DNA of 64,000 bases from Flavobacterium cyclinae (GCF_021172145.1 NZ_CP089095.1:1798001-1862000); one strand, 5' to 3'. Shown: positions 1 through 8,454, counted from the first letter of the stretch. Made by a program: numbers and translations. The notes: a model not told the origin generated them from the letters alone.

Positions 1-154
1 ATAATACTTGTAATCCTAATGTAGTTAACAATGCCAAAACCACAATTCTCCAATCGGAATATCCTTGGTAATGGGCATAAGCGCTTCCCACGATAATTCC
101 AGAAACAGAAAGTGGTAAGGTTCGTAATCGTGCGGCTTGTATCCAGTGTTTCAT
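1..154 (-). CDS. menA: 1,4-dihydroxy-2-naphthoate prenyltransferase MenA, N-terminal part
   Basis: Only about 51 N-terminal residues are present; the gene runs off the left edge. The start ATG is followed by a basic amphipathic stretch containing ARLRTLPLS, then a hydrophobic segment with SGIIVGSAYA, which is the typical beginning of MenA, a UbiA-family integral membrane enzyme. MenA attaches the prenyl chain to dihydroxynaphthoate in menaquinone synthesis. It lies on the same strand as menB about 3.3 kb upstream, so this is part of a menaquinone gene neighbourhood. The catalytic Asp-rich loops are outside the window, so the call rests on the N-terminus and the context. Confidence 0.85.
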   Translation of the reverse strand, partial: MKHWIQAARLRTLPLSVSGIIVGSAYAHYQGYSDWRIVVLALLTTLGLQVL

Positions 155-163
155 TATTTTATT

Positions 164-190
164 TGTTTCAAGTTTCAGGTTTCAAGTTTG
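164..190. repeat. Phrase-like intergenic repeat (TTTCAAGTTTCAGGTTTCAAG)
   Basis: A short stuttering run built from TTTCAAG and TTTCAGG units sits between menA and the small membrane gene. The same vocabulary, read on the other strand, recurs at 38168-38200 and in related form at 4268-4300, 4717-4772 and 11885-11919. No coding function is seen. Confidence 0.6.
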
Positions 191-196
191 TTGAAA

Positions 197-586
197 TCAT
201 TGCATAATTGCAACAAATATTAATAAACCAAAAACTATAGAAAATGGTGCACAAATTCTCAAGTATATTGGTTTTAATGTTTGAGCTGCTTTTGTTGAAA
301 ATTTATGATGCGTTTTCATTGGTGTAAGCATCAAAATTACTGCAGAAATGATTAAAAAGTAACCAAAAATGGTGAAATATTGTTCATGAGAATTCGTTTT
401 AGATGTAATAACAAAACTTATTCCTAATACTAAACGAATAATCAATTCACCATAATTAATTGCAAATGTACTTCCTGCTTTACCAATTATTACCCTCACT
501 TTTTCGGGGTTTAAAAACATAAGAAACCCGGAGTATATTAAAAACAACCCAAAACAAATGATGATATATTTTGAAACCAACTCCAT
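197..586 (-). CDS. Small four-helix integral membrane protein, function unknown
   Basis: The product is 129 residues if translation begins at the ATG of MELVSK. That ATG overlaps the stop codon of the upstream PH-domain gene as TGATG, an arrangement typical of translational coupling; an in-frame start 14 codons further upstream would lie inside the neighbour and is less likely. Four hydrophobic segments are visible: near residues 6-25, 46-62, 72-92 and 111-128. A motif NPEKVRVIIGKAGST follows the first helix. I do not recognise a named family. Same-strand neighbours are two PH-domain proteins and menA, so it is probably the last or next-to-last gene of that operon. Confidence 0.7.
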   Translation of the reverse strand: MELVSKYIIICFGLFLIYSGFLMFLNPEKVRVIIGKAGSTFAINYGELIIRLVLGISFVITSKTNSHEQYFTIFGYFLIISAVILMLTPMKTHHKFSTKAAQTLKPIYLRICAPFSIVFGLLIFVAIMQ

Positions 587-2088
587 CACATCCAATTCTT
601 TTCCCATGATTCCACTTGATACAACCAATAATTCACTAATTGCTTAATTTCGGTGAAATTTCCTGTGGTAAAACTTACGGTTCCTCCCGCTGTTGATAGC
701 GTAACCGAACCAATATTTGTTGCTTTTTGCCAAAAAAATTGTTGGGTTTCGATGGCTTGAATTTTATAGGGTTCAATAAATGTCGTATCGATATCCCATG
801 CGCCATTTTGTTTGATGACAAATTCATTAGATACGAAAAGTCTATAATTTTTAAAAGAATACCAAAGTAAAATACTTGTAAAAACCGTAAATATAGAAGT
901 ATATAAAATCCATTCTTTCCATGTAACAAATTCTGTTATTTGGTTTAAAAATAAAGTAATGACTATTGGAAGCAGAAGAAAGAAAAATGAATTTACGGCT
1001 AATTTTCTCCAATTAGGTAAATACATTTTTTCTTTTTGTGGCAATTGCCCTAATAACAATTTTAAAATAGCATCACGTTCGTTTTCAGTACAACCTGGAA
1101 CTTCAATTTGGTCTTTTTCTTTTACTTTTTGCACATCACTAGATGCTTGATGAATCCCAATAGTTGTAACGTCTAATTTCTTTTGGAAGTAGTTTTGCGT
1201 AACTTTAATTTTTTGAACTTTATTCGGATTCAATAAGGTGTTTTTTGTTGAAAGCAATCCGTAAGATAAAATAATTGCTTGTTTACTTTTTTGAATGGTG
1301 AAATCGAAATATTTAAGAATCGTTCGAACTAAATTCACTACTAAAATTAGTCCGATGAAAAATCCAACAACTAATAAAAATGAATAAATAATAGGCAGTG
1401 TGTCAAGGTAATTAGTAACTTTATCTTCATCAATTACTTCAGTATTTAACTGTTGGAGATTCTCAATAATTGTGGTAAAAAAGACAAAAATTAATGCAAA
1501 ACTTTTAATGTAGTTTGATGTAAAACCAATTTTAATTAAGCTTGGTAATCCTATTTTTATAAAAGATATTGGAATAATATCTTCCCTATTTTCATCAGTA
1601 AAATCAGAAGTTTCTTGTTGGGAATGATTAATTAATCGTTCTTTTAAAATTGTTGCTAACTCGTGAGAAATAGCACTAATTGAGGCTTCTTTTTTATCGC
1701 TTCCAGCCGTGTCAATTTCTAATTTATGTACACCAACTATACGTTGAATCAAACTTTGATTGATGTTAACTTGCTGAATTTTATGCAACTGTATCGTAAT
1801 TCTAGTTTTATTTAATACGCCTTTCTGAATTACAAATTCGCCATTTTCTTCATCTATGTGAAAGGTAAAAAACAAATATTGCAAGTACGAAATAATTGCA
1901 ATTATCAAAACAACACCCGCTACACTTCCGAAGAAAACCAATTTATTAAGCGAATCAAACTTAACTAACCAAATCAACAACATAGGCCACAAAGCACGAA
2001 CCGTCTTCTGCAAGGAATTGGCAAACATGACCAAAATCCCCGGAAGCGATTGTCGTTGCGGCTGAGAAAAATCGACAGATTTATTCAT
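586..2088 (-). CDS. Bacterial PH-domain (DUF304, YdbT-like) membrane protein
   Basis: A 500-residue membrane protein with three DUF304/bPH2-type modules, each following hydrophobic helices: about residues 75-145 (QKGVLNKTRITIQLHKIQQV), 260-330 (YGLLSTKNTLLNPNKVQKIKV) and 410-480 (NGAWDIDTTFIEPYKIQAIE). Each has the family pattern of a Gly turn, then a strand ending in KIQ and a strand close to AGG or AGS. This multi-module layout is that of Bacillus YdbT. Its start overlaps the last bases of the upstream single-module partner by 8 nt, matching the ydbS-ydbT pairing. The role of the pair is not settled; work on the Bacillus proteins links them to resistance to bacteriocins, and I infer only a cell-envelope function here. 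Confidence 0.8.
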   Translation of the reverse strand: MNKSVDFSQPQRQSLPGILVMFANSLQKTVRALWPMLLIWLVKFDSLNKLVFFGSVAGVVLIIAIISYLQYLFFTFHIDEENGEFVIQKGVLNKTRITIQLHKIQQVNINQSLIQRIVGVHKLEIDTAGSDKKEASISAISHELATILKERLINHSQQETSDFTDENREDIIPISFIKIGLPSLIKIGFTSNYIKSFALIFVFFTTIIENLQQLNTEVIDEDKVTNYLDTLPIIYSFLLVVGFFIGLILVVNLVRTILKYFDFTIQKSKQAIILSYGLLSTKNTLLNPNKVQKIKVTQNYFQKKLDVTTIGIHQASSDVQKVKEKDQIEVPGCTENERDAILKLLLGQLPQKEKMYLPNWRKLAVNSFFFLLLPIVITLFLNQITEFVTWKEWILYTSIFTVFTSILLWYSFKNYRLFVSNEFVIKQNGAWDIDTTFIEPYKIQAIETQQFFWQKATNIGSVTLSTAGGTVSFTTGNFTEIKQLVNYWLYQVESWEKNWM

Positions 2089-2659
2089 GTTCTTCAGTTA
2101 ATGGAGTTTCTGTTGACACTACTTCAATTGGTTCGTCTAGTTTAAGCGGATTGATTTTTTGGGAAACCAAATTCTTAATTATTTGTGCGTCCTCCAAAAG
2201 CAAACCTGGAATTTCTAAATCAGAACTACTACCGCCAGCAGTAAACAATTCGACAGAAGCTAACCCTAATTTTCGAGAAATAAATCCTTGATGCAAAGCC
2301 ACATGTTGCACTCTATTAAAAGGGATAATCGTTGTAGTTTCAGAAATTAATCCCGATTTATAAATAGCGTCATGCTCTCTAAAAGCGTAGCCTTTTTTCT
2401 GAAAGCTCAACTTTGCAAATACTACAACTCCTGCTAAAATTACAACAATTGCAACTAAAATTATCGTCCAAATGGTATTAGAAAATGCATCTTGTTTAAA
2501 ATAAAACAAAGCCGAAAAACCTAAAATCACAAATACTAAAAGCAGTGAAAAATTAAAAAGTAAAACCGTAATATATTTAGGATTTAAGCCTTTCAATAGC
2601 ACTTCTTCAAATTTAGGAAGTTGGTTAATTTCTATGGTATTATTGGTGAATTCGTTCAT
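2081..2659 (-). CDS. Bacterial PH-domain (DUF304, YdbS-like) membrane protein
   Basis: The 192-residue protein has two adjacent transmembrane helices (about residues 33-55 and 62-85) followed by one DUF304/bPH2 domain with the pattern IIPFNRVQHVALHQGFISRK and LASVELFTAGG. It ends in an acidic tail. It overlaps the three-module PH protein by 8 nt, so the two are almost certainly co-translated and probably act as a membrane complex, as in ydbS-ydbT pairs. Only 3 nt separate it from the outer-membrane protein gene upstream. Annotation is confident at the domain level; the cellular role is unknown. Confidence 0.8.
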   Translation of the reverse strand: MNEFTNNTIEINQLPKFEEVLLKGLNPKYITVLLFNFSLLLVFVILGFSALFYFKQDAFSNTIWTIILVAIVVILAGVVVFAKLSFQKKGYAFREHDAIYKSGLISETTTIIPFNRVQHVALHQGFISRKLGLASVELFTAGGSSSDLEIPGLLLEDAQIIKNLVSQKINPLKLDEPIEVVSTETPLTEEHE

Positions 2660-2662
2660 ATT

Positions 2663-3247
2663 TTAAAATTTAAAACCAAGACCTAAATAAATAAAATGTG
2701 TGTTTGCGGTTCCTTCAATATCATCCGAGTTTACAGGAAAATACTTGTAACTACCTTCTACAAAAAGCAAATCAGAAATATGATATTTCAAACCTAGATT
2801 AATTGTAAATCCATTAAAACTTAATTTTTTCTCTCTTACAGTGATAGCTGGATCCATTGGATCAAATAAGCCTGATGCATATTTAAAATTATTAGAGAAA
2901 AAAGCATAACCTAATCCAAAAAAAGGTTTTAATTTACCTTTAAAGACATCTACTTCAATACTAGCATTGGGATTCCAAATTAGTATATCGTTCTGTAAAA
3001 AGTATTCTCTGGTCTTCAAATAATCGATAGTTATACCTCCAAAAACGGAAATCATTTCGTCTTGATAAACCGCATAATTTCCAGAAACTCCAACAACACC
3101 ATTAAAGCCGTCACTGATGATGTTTTCATTTCGAAGATTTCCAACATAGTGAACTCCTACTTGAAATTTTGTTGGTTTATTAGTTTCCTCTTGGGCAAAT
3201 AAAAAGCTGGAACAAACTAAAAATAAGGCTAAAAAATAGTTTTTCAT
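2663..3247 (-). CDS. Outer-membrane beta-barrel protein (OmpA/OmpW-like porin fold)
   Basis: The chosen ATG gives a clean 19-residue signal peptide, MKNYFLALFLVCSSFLFAQ; an in-frame start 16 codons upstream would place polar residues before it and is rejected. The mature part of about 175 residues is made of alternating amphipathic strands with many aromatic residues and ends in FIYLGLGFKF, where the final aromatic residue fits a barrel C-terminal insertion signal. Motifs such as KPFFGLGYAFF and LKYHISDLLFVEGSYKYF are typical of small eight-stranded barrels in Bacteroidota. It is 3 nt from the YdbS-like gene and may head that operon. Its ligand or role cannot be told from the sequence. Confidence 0.75.
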   Translation of the reverse strand: MKNYFLALFLVCSSFLFAQEETNKPTKFQVGVHYVGNLRNENIISDGFNGVVGVSGNYAVYQDEMISVFGGITIDYLKTREYFLQNDILIWNPNASIEVDVFKGKLKPFFGLGYAFFSNNFKYASGLFDPMDPAITVREKKLSFNGFTINLGLKYHISDLLFVEGSYKYFPVNSDDIEGTANTHFIYLGLGFKF

Positions 3248-3296
3248 TGTGTTGTAATTACAATATTCAAGTTCTAAAAACAAATAAAAGGGCAAT

Positions 3297-3360
3297 TGCT
3301 TTTGCTTCGCTCAAGGGTTAACCTACTTCGTAGGAGATTCCTAGCAAGCTCGGAATGACA
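3297..3360. repeat. Intergenic hairpin repeat of the GTCATTCCGAGC type
   Basis: Read on the minus strand this segment starts GTCATTCCGAGCTTGC, a phrase I associate with dispersed intergenic repeats in Flavobacteria. Two hairpins are visible: CCTAC-TTC-GTAGG at 3322-3334, and ATTCC (3337-3341) pairing with GGAAT (3352-3356). It lies between menB and the barrel gene and encodes nothing obvious. It shares its GTCATT end with the longer hairpin at 46682-46738. Confidence 0.6.
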
Positions 3361-3363
3361 GTA

Positions 3364-3386
3364 ACCCATCACCCATCACCCATTAC
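3364..3386. repeat. Short tandem repeat CCCATCA
   Basis: Two full CCCATCA units and a partial, diverged third (CCCATTA) lie directly after the hairpin repeat and just 3' of menB. The array is too short to say more. Confidence 0.6.
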
Positions 3387-3404
3387 CTTTCATGCATCAC
3401 CAAA

Positions 3405-4244
3405 TTAAGGCAAATATTTCTTTTCAAAATTCGGTTTACGTTTTTCTAAAAACGCATCTCTTCCTTCTTTAGCTTCATCAGTCATGTATGCTAAACGAGT
3501 GGCTTCACCAGCAAATACTTGTTGGCCAACCATTCCATCATCTGTTAAATTCATTGCGAATTTTAGCATTTTAATTGAGGTTGGTGATTTTGCTAAAATT
3601 TCTTGAGCCCACTCATAAGCCGTATCTTCTAACTCAGCGTGAGGAATAACCGCATTTACCATTCCCATTTCAAAAGCGTCTTGAGCCGAGTAATTTCTAC
3701 CTAAGAAGAAAATTTCTCTCGCTTTCTTTTGTCCCACCATTTTAGCTAAATAAGCCGAACCGTAACCACCATCAAAACTAGTAACATCAGCATCCGTTTG
3801 TTTGAAAATAGCGTGTTCTTTACTCGCTAACGTTAAATCACAAACCACATGAAGCGAATGTCCGCCACCAACAGCCCATCCTGGAACGACACAAATTACC
3901 GCTTTTGGCATAAAACGAATCATACGTTGTACTTCCAAAATGTTCAATCTGTGATAACCGTCTTCTCCAACATAACCTTGGTGTCCACGTGCTTTTTGGT
4001 CGCCACCACTACAAAAACTCCAGATTCCGTCTTTAGAACTTGGTCCTTCAGCAGAAAGCAAAACTACTCCTATTGAAGTATCTTCTTGAGCATCGTAAAA
4101 TGCTTGAATTAGTTCAGAAGTTGTTTTTGGACGAAATGCATTTCTAACATCTGGTCGATTGAAAGCGATTCTTGCAACGCCATTGCATTTTTTATACGTA
4201 ATATCTTCAAATTCTCTAACGGTTTTCCAATTAATTGTGTTCAT
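3405..4244 (-). CDS. menB: 1,4-dihydroxy-2-naphthoyl-CoA synthase MenB
   Basis: A 279-residue crotonase-fold enzyme that closes the second ring of menaquinone by Dieckmann-type condensation of o-succinylbenzoyl-CoA. Visible family motifs are FCSGGDQKARG (CoA and substrate binding), VVPGWAVGGGHSLHVVCDLTLAS (oxyanion hole), TDADVTSFDGGYGSAYLAKMVGQKKAREIFFLGRNYSA (catalytic Asp/Gly region; given here only as a landmark near residues 148-186) and the C-terminal KPNFEKKYLP. Length is normal for the family. It shares strand and neighbourhood with menA. The first ATG is used; nothing upstream argues for another. Confidence 0.97.
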   Translation of the reverse strand: MNTINWKTVREFEDITYKKCNGVARIAFNRPDVRNAFRPKTTSELIQAFYDAQEDTSIGVVLLSAEGPSSKDGIWSFCSGGDQKARGHQGYVGEDGYHRLNILEVQRMIRFMPKAVICVVPGWAVGGGHSLHVVCDLTLASKEHAIFKQTDADVTSFDGGYGSAYLAKMVGQKKAREIFFLGRNYSAQDAFEMGMVNAVIPHAELEDTAYEWAQEILAKSPTSIKMLKFAMNLTDDGMVGQQVFAGEATRLAYMTDEAKEGRDAFLEKRKPNFEKKYLP

Positions 4245-4267
4245 ATTTTTAAATTTATTTTATTTTT

Positions 4268-4300
4268 CAAGTACAAGGGCAAATTCAAGTTCAATTTCAA
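4268..4300. repeat. Phrase-like repeat, left flank of the four-helix-bundle gene
   Basis: A run of CAA-led phrases (CAAGTACAAGG, CAAATTCAAG, TTCAATTTCAA) lies 3' of the four-helix-bundle gene. The segment at 4717-4772 on its other side carries the reverse-complement vocabulary, so the gene is bracketed by imperfect inverted repeats. Confidence 0.5.
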
Positions 4301-4318
4301 AATTATTGATTTAAAATA

Positions 4319-4687
4319 CTATTTCATTTTATTCAACATCATTCTTGATGTGATAGCAATTAATTCTTCTACTTCTGCTAAGAGCCAATTTCTATCTTTT
4401 TCATTTCCTTCTTTAATATAATTTAAAACTCTTAGTGAATTTCTTGATTCTTTTAATTCTTTGACAACTAAAGATAATTTAAAAACGTAATCTTTATCGG
4501 TAATTGTTCCTTGAGATTCACCATAATTTAAAGAAGCACTTCCAGAAGAACGAATTAATTGATTTTTATAATATTCAAGTTCATAAGCTTTTGCTAATTT
4601 TCTAACAAAGAAAATCGATTCACCTGCAAATCTTACTAATCTCTCATCTAAATTAAATATTCTTTCCGTTGGTTCATTTAATTCCAT
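4319..4687 (-). CDS. Four-helix bundle protein (S23 / 23S rRNA intervening-sequence family)
   Basis: A 122-residue, all-helical protein with the family landmarks LIRSSGSASLNYGES and SLRVLNYIKEG. The S23 family is found encoded inside intervening sequences of 23S rRNA genes and as free-standing genes; the Avd accessory protein of diversity-generating retroelements has the same fold. No reverse transcriptase, variable repeat or rRNA is present nearby, so neither of those contexts applies here. The gene stands alone between menB and the peptidase and is flanked on both sides by related low-complexity phrases in opposite orientation. Function is unknown; a nucleic-acid-binding role is an inference from the fold. 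Confidence 0.8.
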   Translation of the reverse strand: MELNEPTERIFNLDERLVRFAGESIFFVRKLAKAYELEYYKNQLIRSSGSASLNYGESQGTITDKDYVFKLSLVVKELKESRNSLRVLNYIKEGNEKDRNWLLAEVEELIAITSRMMLNKMK

Positions 4688-4716
4688 TATTTTTTGATTA
4701 AACTATTTAAGATTAA

Positions 4717-4772
4717 ACTTGATTTTTGAATTTGATTTTGAACTTGTTATTGATCTTGATTTTTGTATTTGT
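4717..4772. repeat. Phrase-like repeat, right flank of the four-helix-bundle gene
   Basis: A stuttering run of AACTTGATTTTTGAATTTG, TTGAACTTG and TTGATCTTG phrases. It is open in one frame upstream of the peptidase gene, but the resulting residues are low-complexity and precede a good signal peptide, so it is read as non-coding. Confidence 0.55.
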
Positions 4773-4829
4773 TTTGGTAAAAATAATTCATTTTTTGCAT
4801 TATATTGCAAGTTCAAAACAATAAGATTT

Positions 4830-5948
4830 ATGAAAAAACTATATATTGGATTGCTGTTTGCATCTGGACTATTTTCTGCTACGGCTCAAAACTATGAATT
4901 TCAGAACGTTAATAATGTAGAATGTTTGCCTGTCATCTCTCAAGATATCACCGGAACATGTTGGAGTTTCTCTACTTCTTCGTTTTTAGAATCGGAAATT
5001 ATTCGTTTAACAGGCAAGAAAATCGACCTTTCTGAAATGTATCAAGCGAGAACTACATATCCGTTAAAAGCAGAAAATTATGTTTTACGTCAGGGAAAAG
5101 CGAATTTCAGTGAAGGTGCTTTGGCTCATGATGTAATTAATAGTGTCTCAAAATATGGATTGGTTCCTAATAGCATTTATGATGGGTTAAACGATGGAAC
5201 AACCAAACACAATCATGCTGAAATGGTGGCGGTTTTAGAAGCAATGTTGAAAACGTATGTATCAAATCCTTCAGGAAAATTATCTCAAAATTGGAAACAA
5301 GCAATTAGTGCTGTTTTAGATATCTATTTAGGAAGTGTTCCAACTAAATTTGAATACGAAGGCAAAAATTACACGCCAAAATCATTTGCAGAATTCGCTA
5401 AAATCAAGCCAGAAAATTATGTTACTTTAACTTCGTTTACTCATGAAGCTTATTACAAACCCTTCATTTTAAATATTCCAGATAATTTTTCAAATGGGAG
5501 TATGTATAATTTGCCTTTAGATGAATTTATCGCCAATATTGATAATGCTTTAGCAAACGGTTATTCACTTTCCTTAGATTGTGATGTGTCAGAGCCAACC
5601 TTTTCAGGAAAATATGGAATCGCATTTATTCCTGAAAAAGAAGAAGATACTAAAACCGGATTGGCTGAAATAGTAATTGAAAAGAAAATTACACCTGAAT
5701 TTCGCCAACAAGAATTTGAAAATTTATCTACTACTGATGATCATTTAATGCATATTGTGGGAAAAGCAAAAGACCAAAAAGGTAATGTGTACTACAAAGT
5801 AAAAAATTCATGGGGAAGTGATGAAAAGAAAGTTGCTAATGGTGGTTATGTTTACATGAGTGTAACTTATTTGAGATTAAAAGCTATTTCTGTGATGGTT
5901 CATAAAGATGGAATTTCAAAAGAAACTAAGAAGAAATTAGGATTGTAA
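4830..5948 (+). CDS. Aminopeptidase C / bleomycin hydrolase family cysteine peptidase (C1B), exported
   Basis: The ATG at 4830 gives a 372-residue protein with a 20-residue signal peptide ending ATAQ. The papain-like triad is visible: Cys44 in TGTCWSFSTSSF, His308 in HLMHIVG and Asn326 in VKNSWG. The sequence is a short form of the bleomycin hydrolase/PepC family, which is normally cytoplasmic and about 440-470 residues; the signal peptide points to the periplasm or surface. It is followed after one base by a PH-domain gene. An upstream in-frame start would add 37 low-complexity residues encoded by the repeat and is rejected. Confidence 0.88.
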   Translation: MKKLYIGLLFASGLFSATAQNYEFQNVNNVECLPVISQDITGTCWSFSTSSFLESEIIRLTGKKIDLSEMYQARTTYPLKAENYVLRQGKANFSEGALAHDVINSVSKYGLVPNSIYDGLNDGTTKHNHAEMVAVLEAMLKTYVSNPSGKLSQNWKQAISAVLDIYLGSVPTKFEYEGKNYTPKSFAEFAKIKPENYVTLTSFTHEAYYKPFILNIPDNFSNGSMYNLPLDEFIANIDNALANGYSLSLDCDVSEPTFSGKYGIAFIPEKEEDTKTGLAEIVIEKKITPEFRQQEFENLSTTDDHLMHIVGKAKDQKGNVYYKVKNSWGSDEKKVANGGYVYMSVTYLRLKAISVMVHKDGISKETKKKLGL

Positions 5949-5949
5949 A

Positions 5950-6396
5950 ATGGTATTCAAATCGGCAATTAGTAAATTAAATAAATATATTTATTGGGGC
6001 GTAATACTATTGCTATTAGTCCTAACCATTCCTGCCTTTTTTGAGGATTCAAATGAACCCTTCATAGCAATATTTTTAATAAATTTTCTAGTAATACTAA
6101 TCTTAGTTTGGATATATAAAACTACTTTCTACAAGATTGATAGCACAAATTTATTTTGGAAATCGGGTCCTTTTTATGGCAAAATCGATATAACGAAAAT
6201 CAATAAAATTGAATATCACGAAGGGATAATTGTGCCAACTATTTGGAAACCAGCATTGAGTCATATTGGCTTAATCATTACTTACAATAAATATGATGAT
6301 ATTTACATTTCTCCTGAAAAACAACAAGAATTTATTGCTACATTGCAATGCCTAAATCCCAATATTACGTTTAAGAATACGCCTTATGTTGAATAA
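5950..6396 (+). CDS. PH-domain (bPH_4-type) small membrane protein
   Basis: A 148-residue protein with two N-terminal hydrophobic helices (about residues 14-30 and 38-56) and a C-terminal strand-rich domain with GKIDITKINKIEYHEG, a Leu/Ile-rich strand pair and YISPEKQQEFIATL near the end, matching the bacterial PH family of YokE-like type (bPH_4). It starts one base after the peptidase stop and overlaps the following serine hydrolase gene by 11 nt, so the three form an operon. Its role is unknown. Confidence 0.75.
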   Translation: MVFKSAISKLNKYIYWGVILLLLVLTIPAFFEDSNEPFIAIFLINFLVILILVWIYKTTFYKIDSTNLFWKSGPFYGKIDITKINKIEYHEGIIVPTIWKPALSHIGLIITYNKYDDIYISPEKQQEFIATLQCLNPNITFKNTPYVE

Positions 6397-7567
6397 AATA
6401 GTACTTGTAAGTTTAAGTTTACTACTTTTTAATTGCCAAAATAAACCCGACGAAAACAAAGAATCTACCTTAAAAGATAAAGAAGGTAATGTTTCTGAAT
6501 ATGCCATAAACTTTACACCTTTAACTACCATTTATAAAAAAAGAATGGGAAATGAAATGGAGGCTTTTTACGATAAAAAATTCAATTCCAAAGACTTTAG
6601 TGGTTCATTTTTAGTTGCTAAAAATGGGGAAATCTTATATGAAAATTATAGTGGCTATGCCTTTAAAGAAAAAGGGGATTCAATTAAACAAGATACGCCA
6701 CTTCATATTGCTTCTGTGAGTAAAGTAATTACAGCAGTTACGGTTTTAAAATTAGTGGACCAAAAGAAAGTAAAATTAGACGCTACTGTAAAATCCATTT
6801 TACCTGAATTTCCTCACGAAGAAACTACTGTTAGAATGTTATTAAATCACCGAAGTGGTTTGAGAAATTATGCTTATTTCACTGATGATAAAGGCGTTTG
6901 GGATAAGAAAAAAACACTAACCAATCAAGATGTTTTAACATTATTAGCTACTAAAAATATTGGATTAGAATCAAAGCCTGGAACGCGTTTTGGTTATTGC
7001 AATACAAATTATGCTTTATTGGCTTTAATCATAGAAAAAGTAACGAATAAAACATATCCAAAAGTGCTTCAAGAAATGATTTTTGATCCTTTAGATATGA
7101 AAAATACGTTTGTTTTTGATGATTTAAACAAAAAAGACGAAGTGAGTCAATCTTACAAAAACAACTATTTGCGTTTGGCTTTTGAGTTTTTGGATCAAGT
7201 TTATGGCGATAAAAACATCTACTCTACTCCGCGTGATTTATTGAAATTTGATTTGGCCTTATATTCTGATAAATTTTTAAGTGCTGAAATGAAATCCGAA
7301 ATGTATAAAGGATACAGCTATGAAAGAAAAGGAACCAAAAACTACGGTTTAGGAATTCGAATGTTAGAATTTGAAACTGGACAAAAGTACTTTTTTCATA
7401 ATGGGTGGTGGCATGGAAATACATCGTCATTTGTAACACTTAGAAAAGATTCAGTTACCATAATTTCGATTTCAAATAAGTTTACTCGTAAAACATATCA
7501 AACAAAACGCTTAGCGCCAGAATTTGGAGATTATCCGTTTAAATTTAATGCAGAAGAAAGCGAATAA
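6386..7567 (+). CDS. Lipoprotein serine hydrolase, class C beta-lactamase / PBP4*-like
   Basis: The N-terminus is a lipoprotein signal with lipobox LLFNC (Cys17), so the 393-residue product should be anchored in an envelope membrane. The penicillin-binding fold motifs are present: SVSK at Ser110-Lys113, YCN at Tyr203-Asn205, and HNG in FFHNGWWHG near residue 338. These define the serine beta-lactamase-like hydrolase family, whose members act as esterases, D-peptidases or amidases; the substrate cannot be deduced. It overlaps the PH gene by 11 nt, and its stop codon directly abuts the stop of the convergent dioxygenase gene with no spacer. Confidence 0.88.
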   Translation: MLNKIVLVSLSLLLFNCQNKPDENKESTLKDKEGNVSEYAINFTPLTTIYKKRMGNEMEAFYDKKFNSKDFSGSFLVAKNGEILYENYSGYAFKEKGDSIKQDTPLHIASVSKVITAVTVLKLVDQKKVKLDATVKSILPEFPHEETTVRMLLNHRSGLRNYAYFTDDKGVWDKKKTLTNQDVLTLLATKNIGLESKPGTRFGYCNTNYALLALIIEKVTNKTYPKVLQEMIFDPLDMKNTFVFDDLNKKDEVSQSYKNNYLRLAFEFLDQVYGDKNIYSTPRDLLKFDLALYSDKFLSAEMKSEMYKGYSYERKGTKNYGLGIRMLEFETGQKYFFHNGWWHGNTSSFVTLRKDSVTIISISNKFTRKTYQTKRLAPEFGDYPFKFNAEESE

Positions 7568-8446
7568 TTAGCCAATCTTTACTGAAGTCATTGTTAACGA
7601 ACCTCCAACAGCTTTATCGTTAAAGAATTCTACTTTATCATTATCAGTTTGTAATGCTAAAATATATAGTAAGGGATAGTAATGGTCTGGTGATGGTACA
7701 GCTAAGGTTGCTGCTTTGTTTAATTTTTCATACTGGATTAATTCTTTATGAAAGCCGTTTGAGATTTTATTTTTGAAGATGTCATTCATTTCTAACGCCC
7801 AATCAAATCCGTATTCAGGTTCGTTGAGTTTATCCCAAGCTACCATTCGTAAATTATGCACCATGTTGCCACTTCCGATAATTAAAACACCTTTTTTACG
7901 AAGTGCTAATAATTGTTTTGCCAATTCATAATGATAAGCAGCAGGTTTGTAATAATCAATACTCAATTGTAAAACCGGAATATCCGCATCAGGATACATG
8001 TGTTTCACTACCGACCAAGTACCGTGATCTAATCCCCAATCGTGGTCTAATTCCACTGCTGGATTTGTGATTAATTTTTGAATTTCGCCAGCCAATTCAG
8101 GATCTCCTGGCGCTGGATATTGAAGATCAAATAACGCTTGAGGAAAGCCTCCAAAATCGTGAATCGTTTTTGGATTTGGCATTGCCGTAACCATTGTACC
8201 TTTTGTTAACCAGTGCGCTGAAATTACAACAACAGCTTTTGGTAATGGGATATCTTTTCCCATTTGTTTCCATCTTCTTGAAAACTCATTATCTTCAATA
8301 GCATTCATTGGCGAACCATGTCCGATGAATAAAACAGGCATCTTCTCCTCCTCTTCTCCTAATCCTTTTGTCCAATCATAGAACGGTTGTATACTTGCCA
8401 TAGCAATTCCTCCTGTAAGTAAAGTTATGAAATTCTTTCGATTCAT
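7568..8446 (-). CDS. ygiD: LigB-family extradiol dioxygenase (4,5-DOPA dioxygenase-like, YgiD)
   Basis: This 292-residue protein carries the class III extradiol dioxygenase pattern: GHGSPMNA (His43, first metal ligand), VVISAHW (second His), a DHDWGLDHGTW block, and GSGNMVHNLR. E. coli YgiD and plant DODA belong to this zinc- or iron-dependent group, which opens catechol rings. An N-terminal hydrophobic stretch (NFITLLTGGIAMASI) is longer than in YgiD and could be an export signal; no twin arginine is present. A perfect 16-bp palindrome ATTTGTATATACAAAT lies 9 nt upstream of the start and may be the operator. The gene is convergent with the serine hydrolase without any gap. Confidence 0.88.
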   Translation of the reverse strand: MNRKNFITLLTGGIAMASIQPFYDWTKGLGEEEEKMPVLFIGHGSPMNAIEDNEFSRRWKQMGKDIPLPKAVVVISAHWLTKGTMVTAMPNPKTIHDFGGFPQALFDLQYPAPGDPELAGEIQKLITNPAVELDHDWGLDHGTWSVVKHMYPDADIPVLQLSIDYYKPAAYHYELAKQLLALRKKGVLIIGSGNMVHNLRMVAWDKLNEPEYGFDWALEMNDIFKNKISNGFHKELIQYEKLNKAATLAVPSPDHYYPLLYILALQTDNDKVEFFNDKAVGGSLTMTSVKIG

Positions 8447-8454
8447 AAATTAAT

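Noticed and set aside
4319..4687. Diversity-generating retroelement accessory gene (Avd)
   Set aside because: The fold class fits, but there is no reverse transcriptase, template repeat or variable repeat in the window.
4719..4829. N-terminal extension of the cysteine peptidase
   Set aside because: The extra codons translate a low-complexity intergenic repeat and precede a proper signal peptide at 4830.
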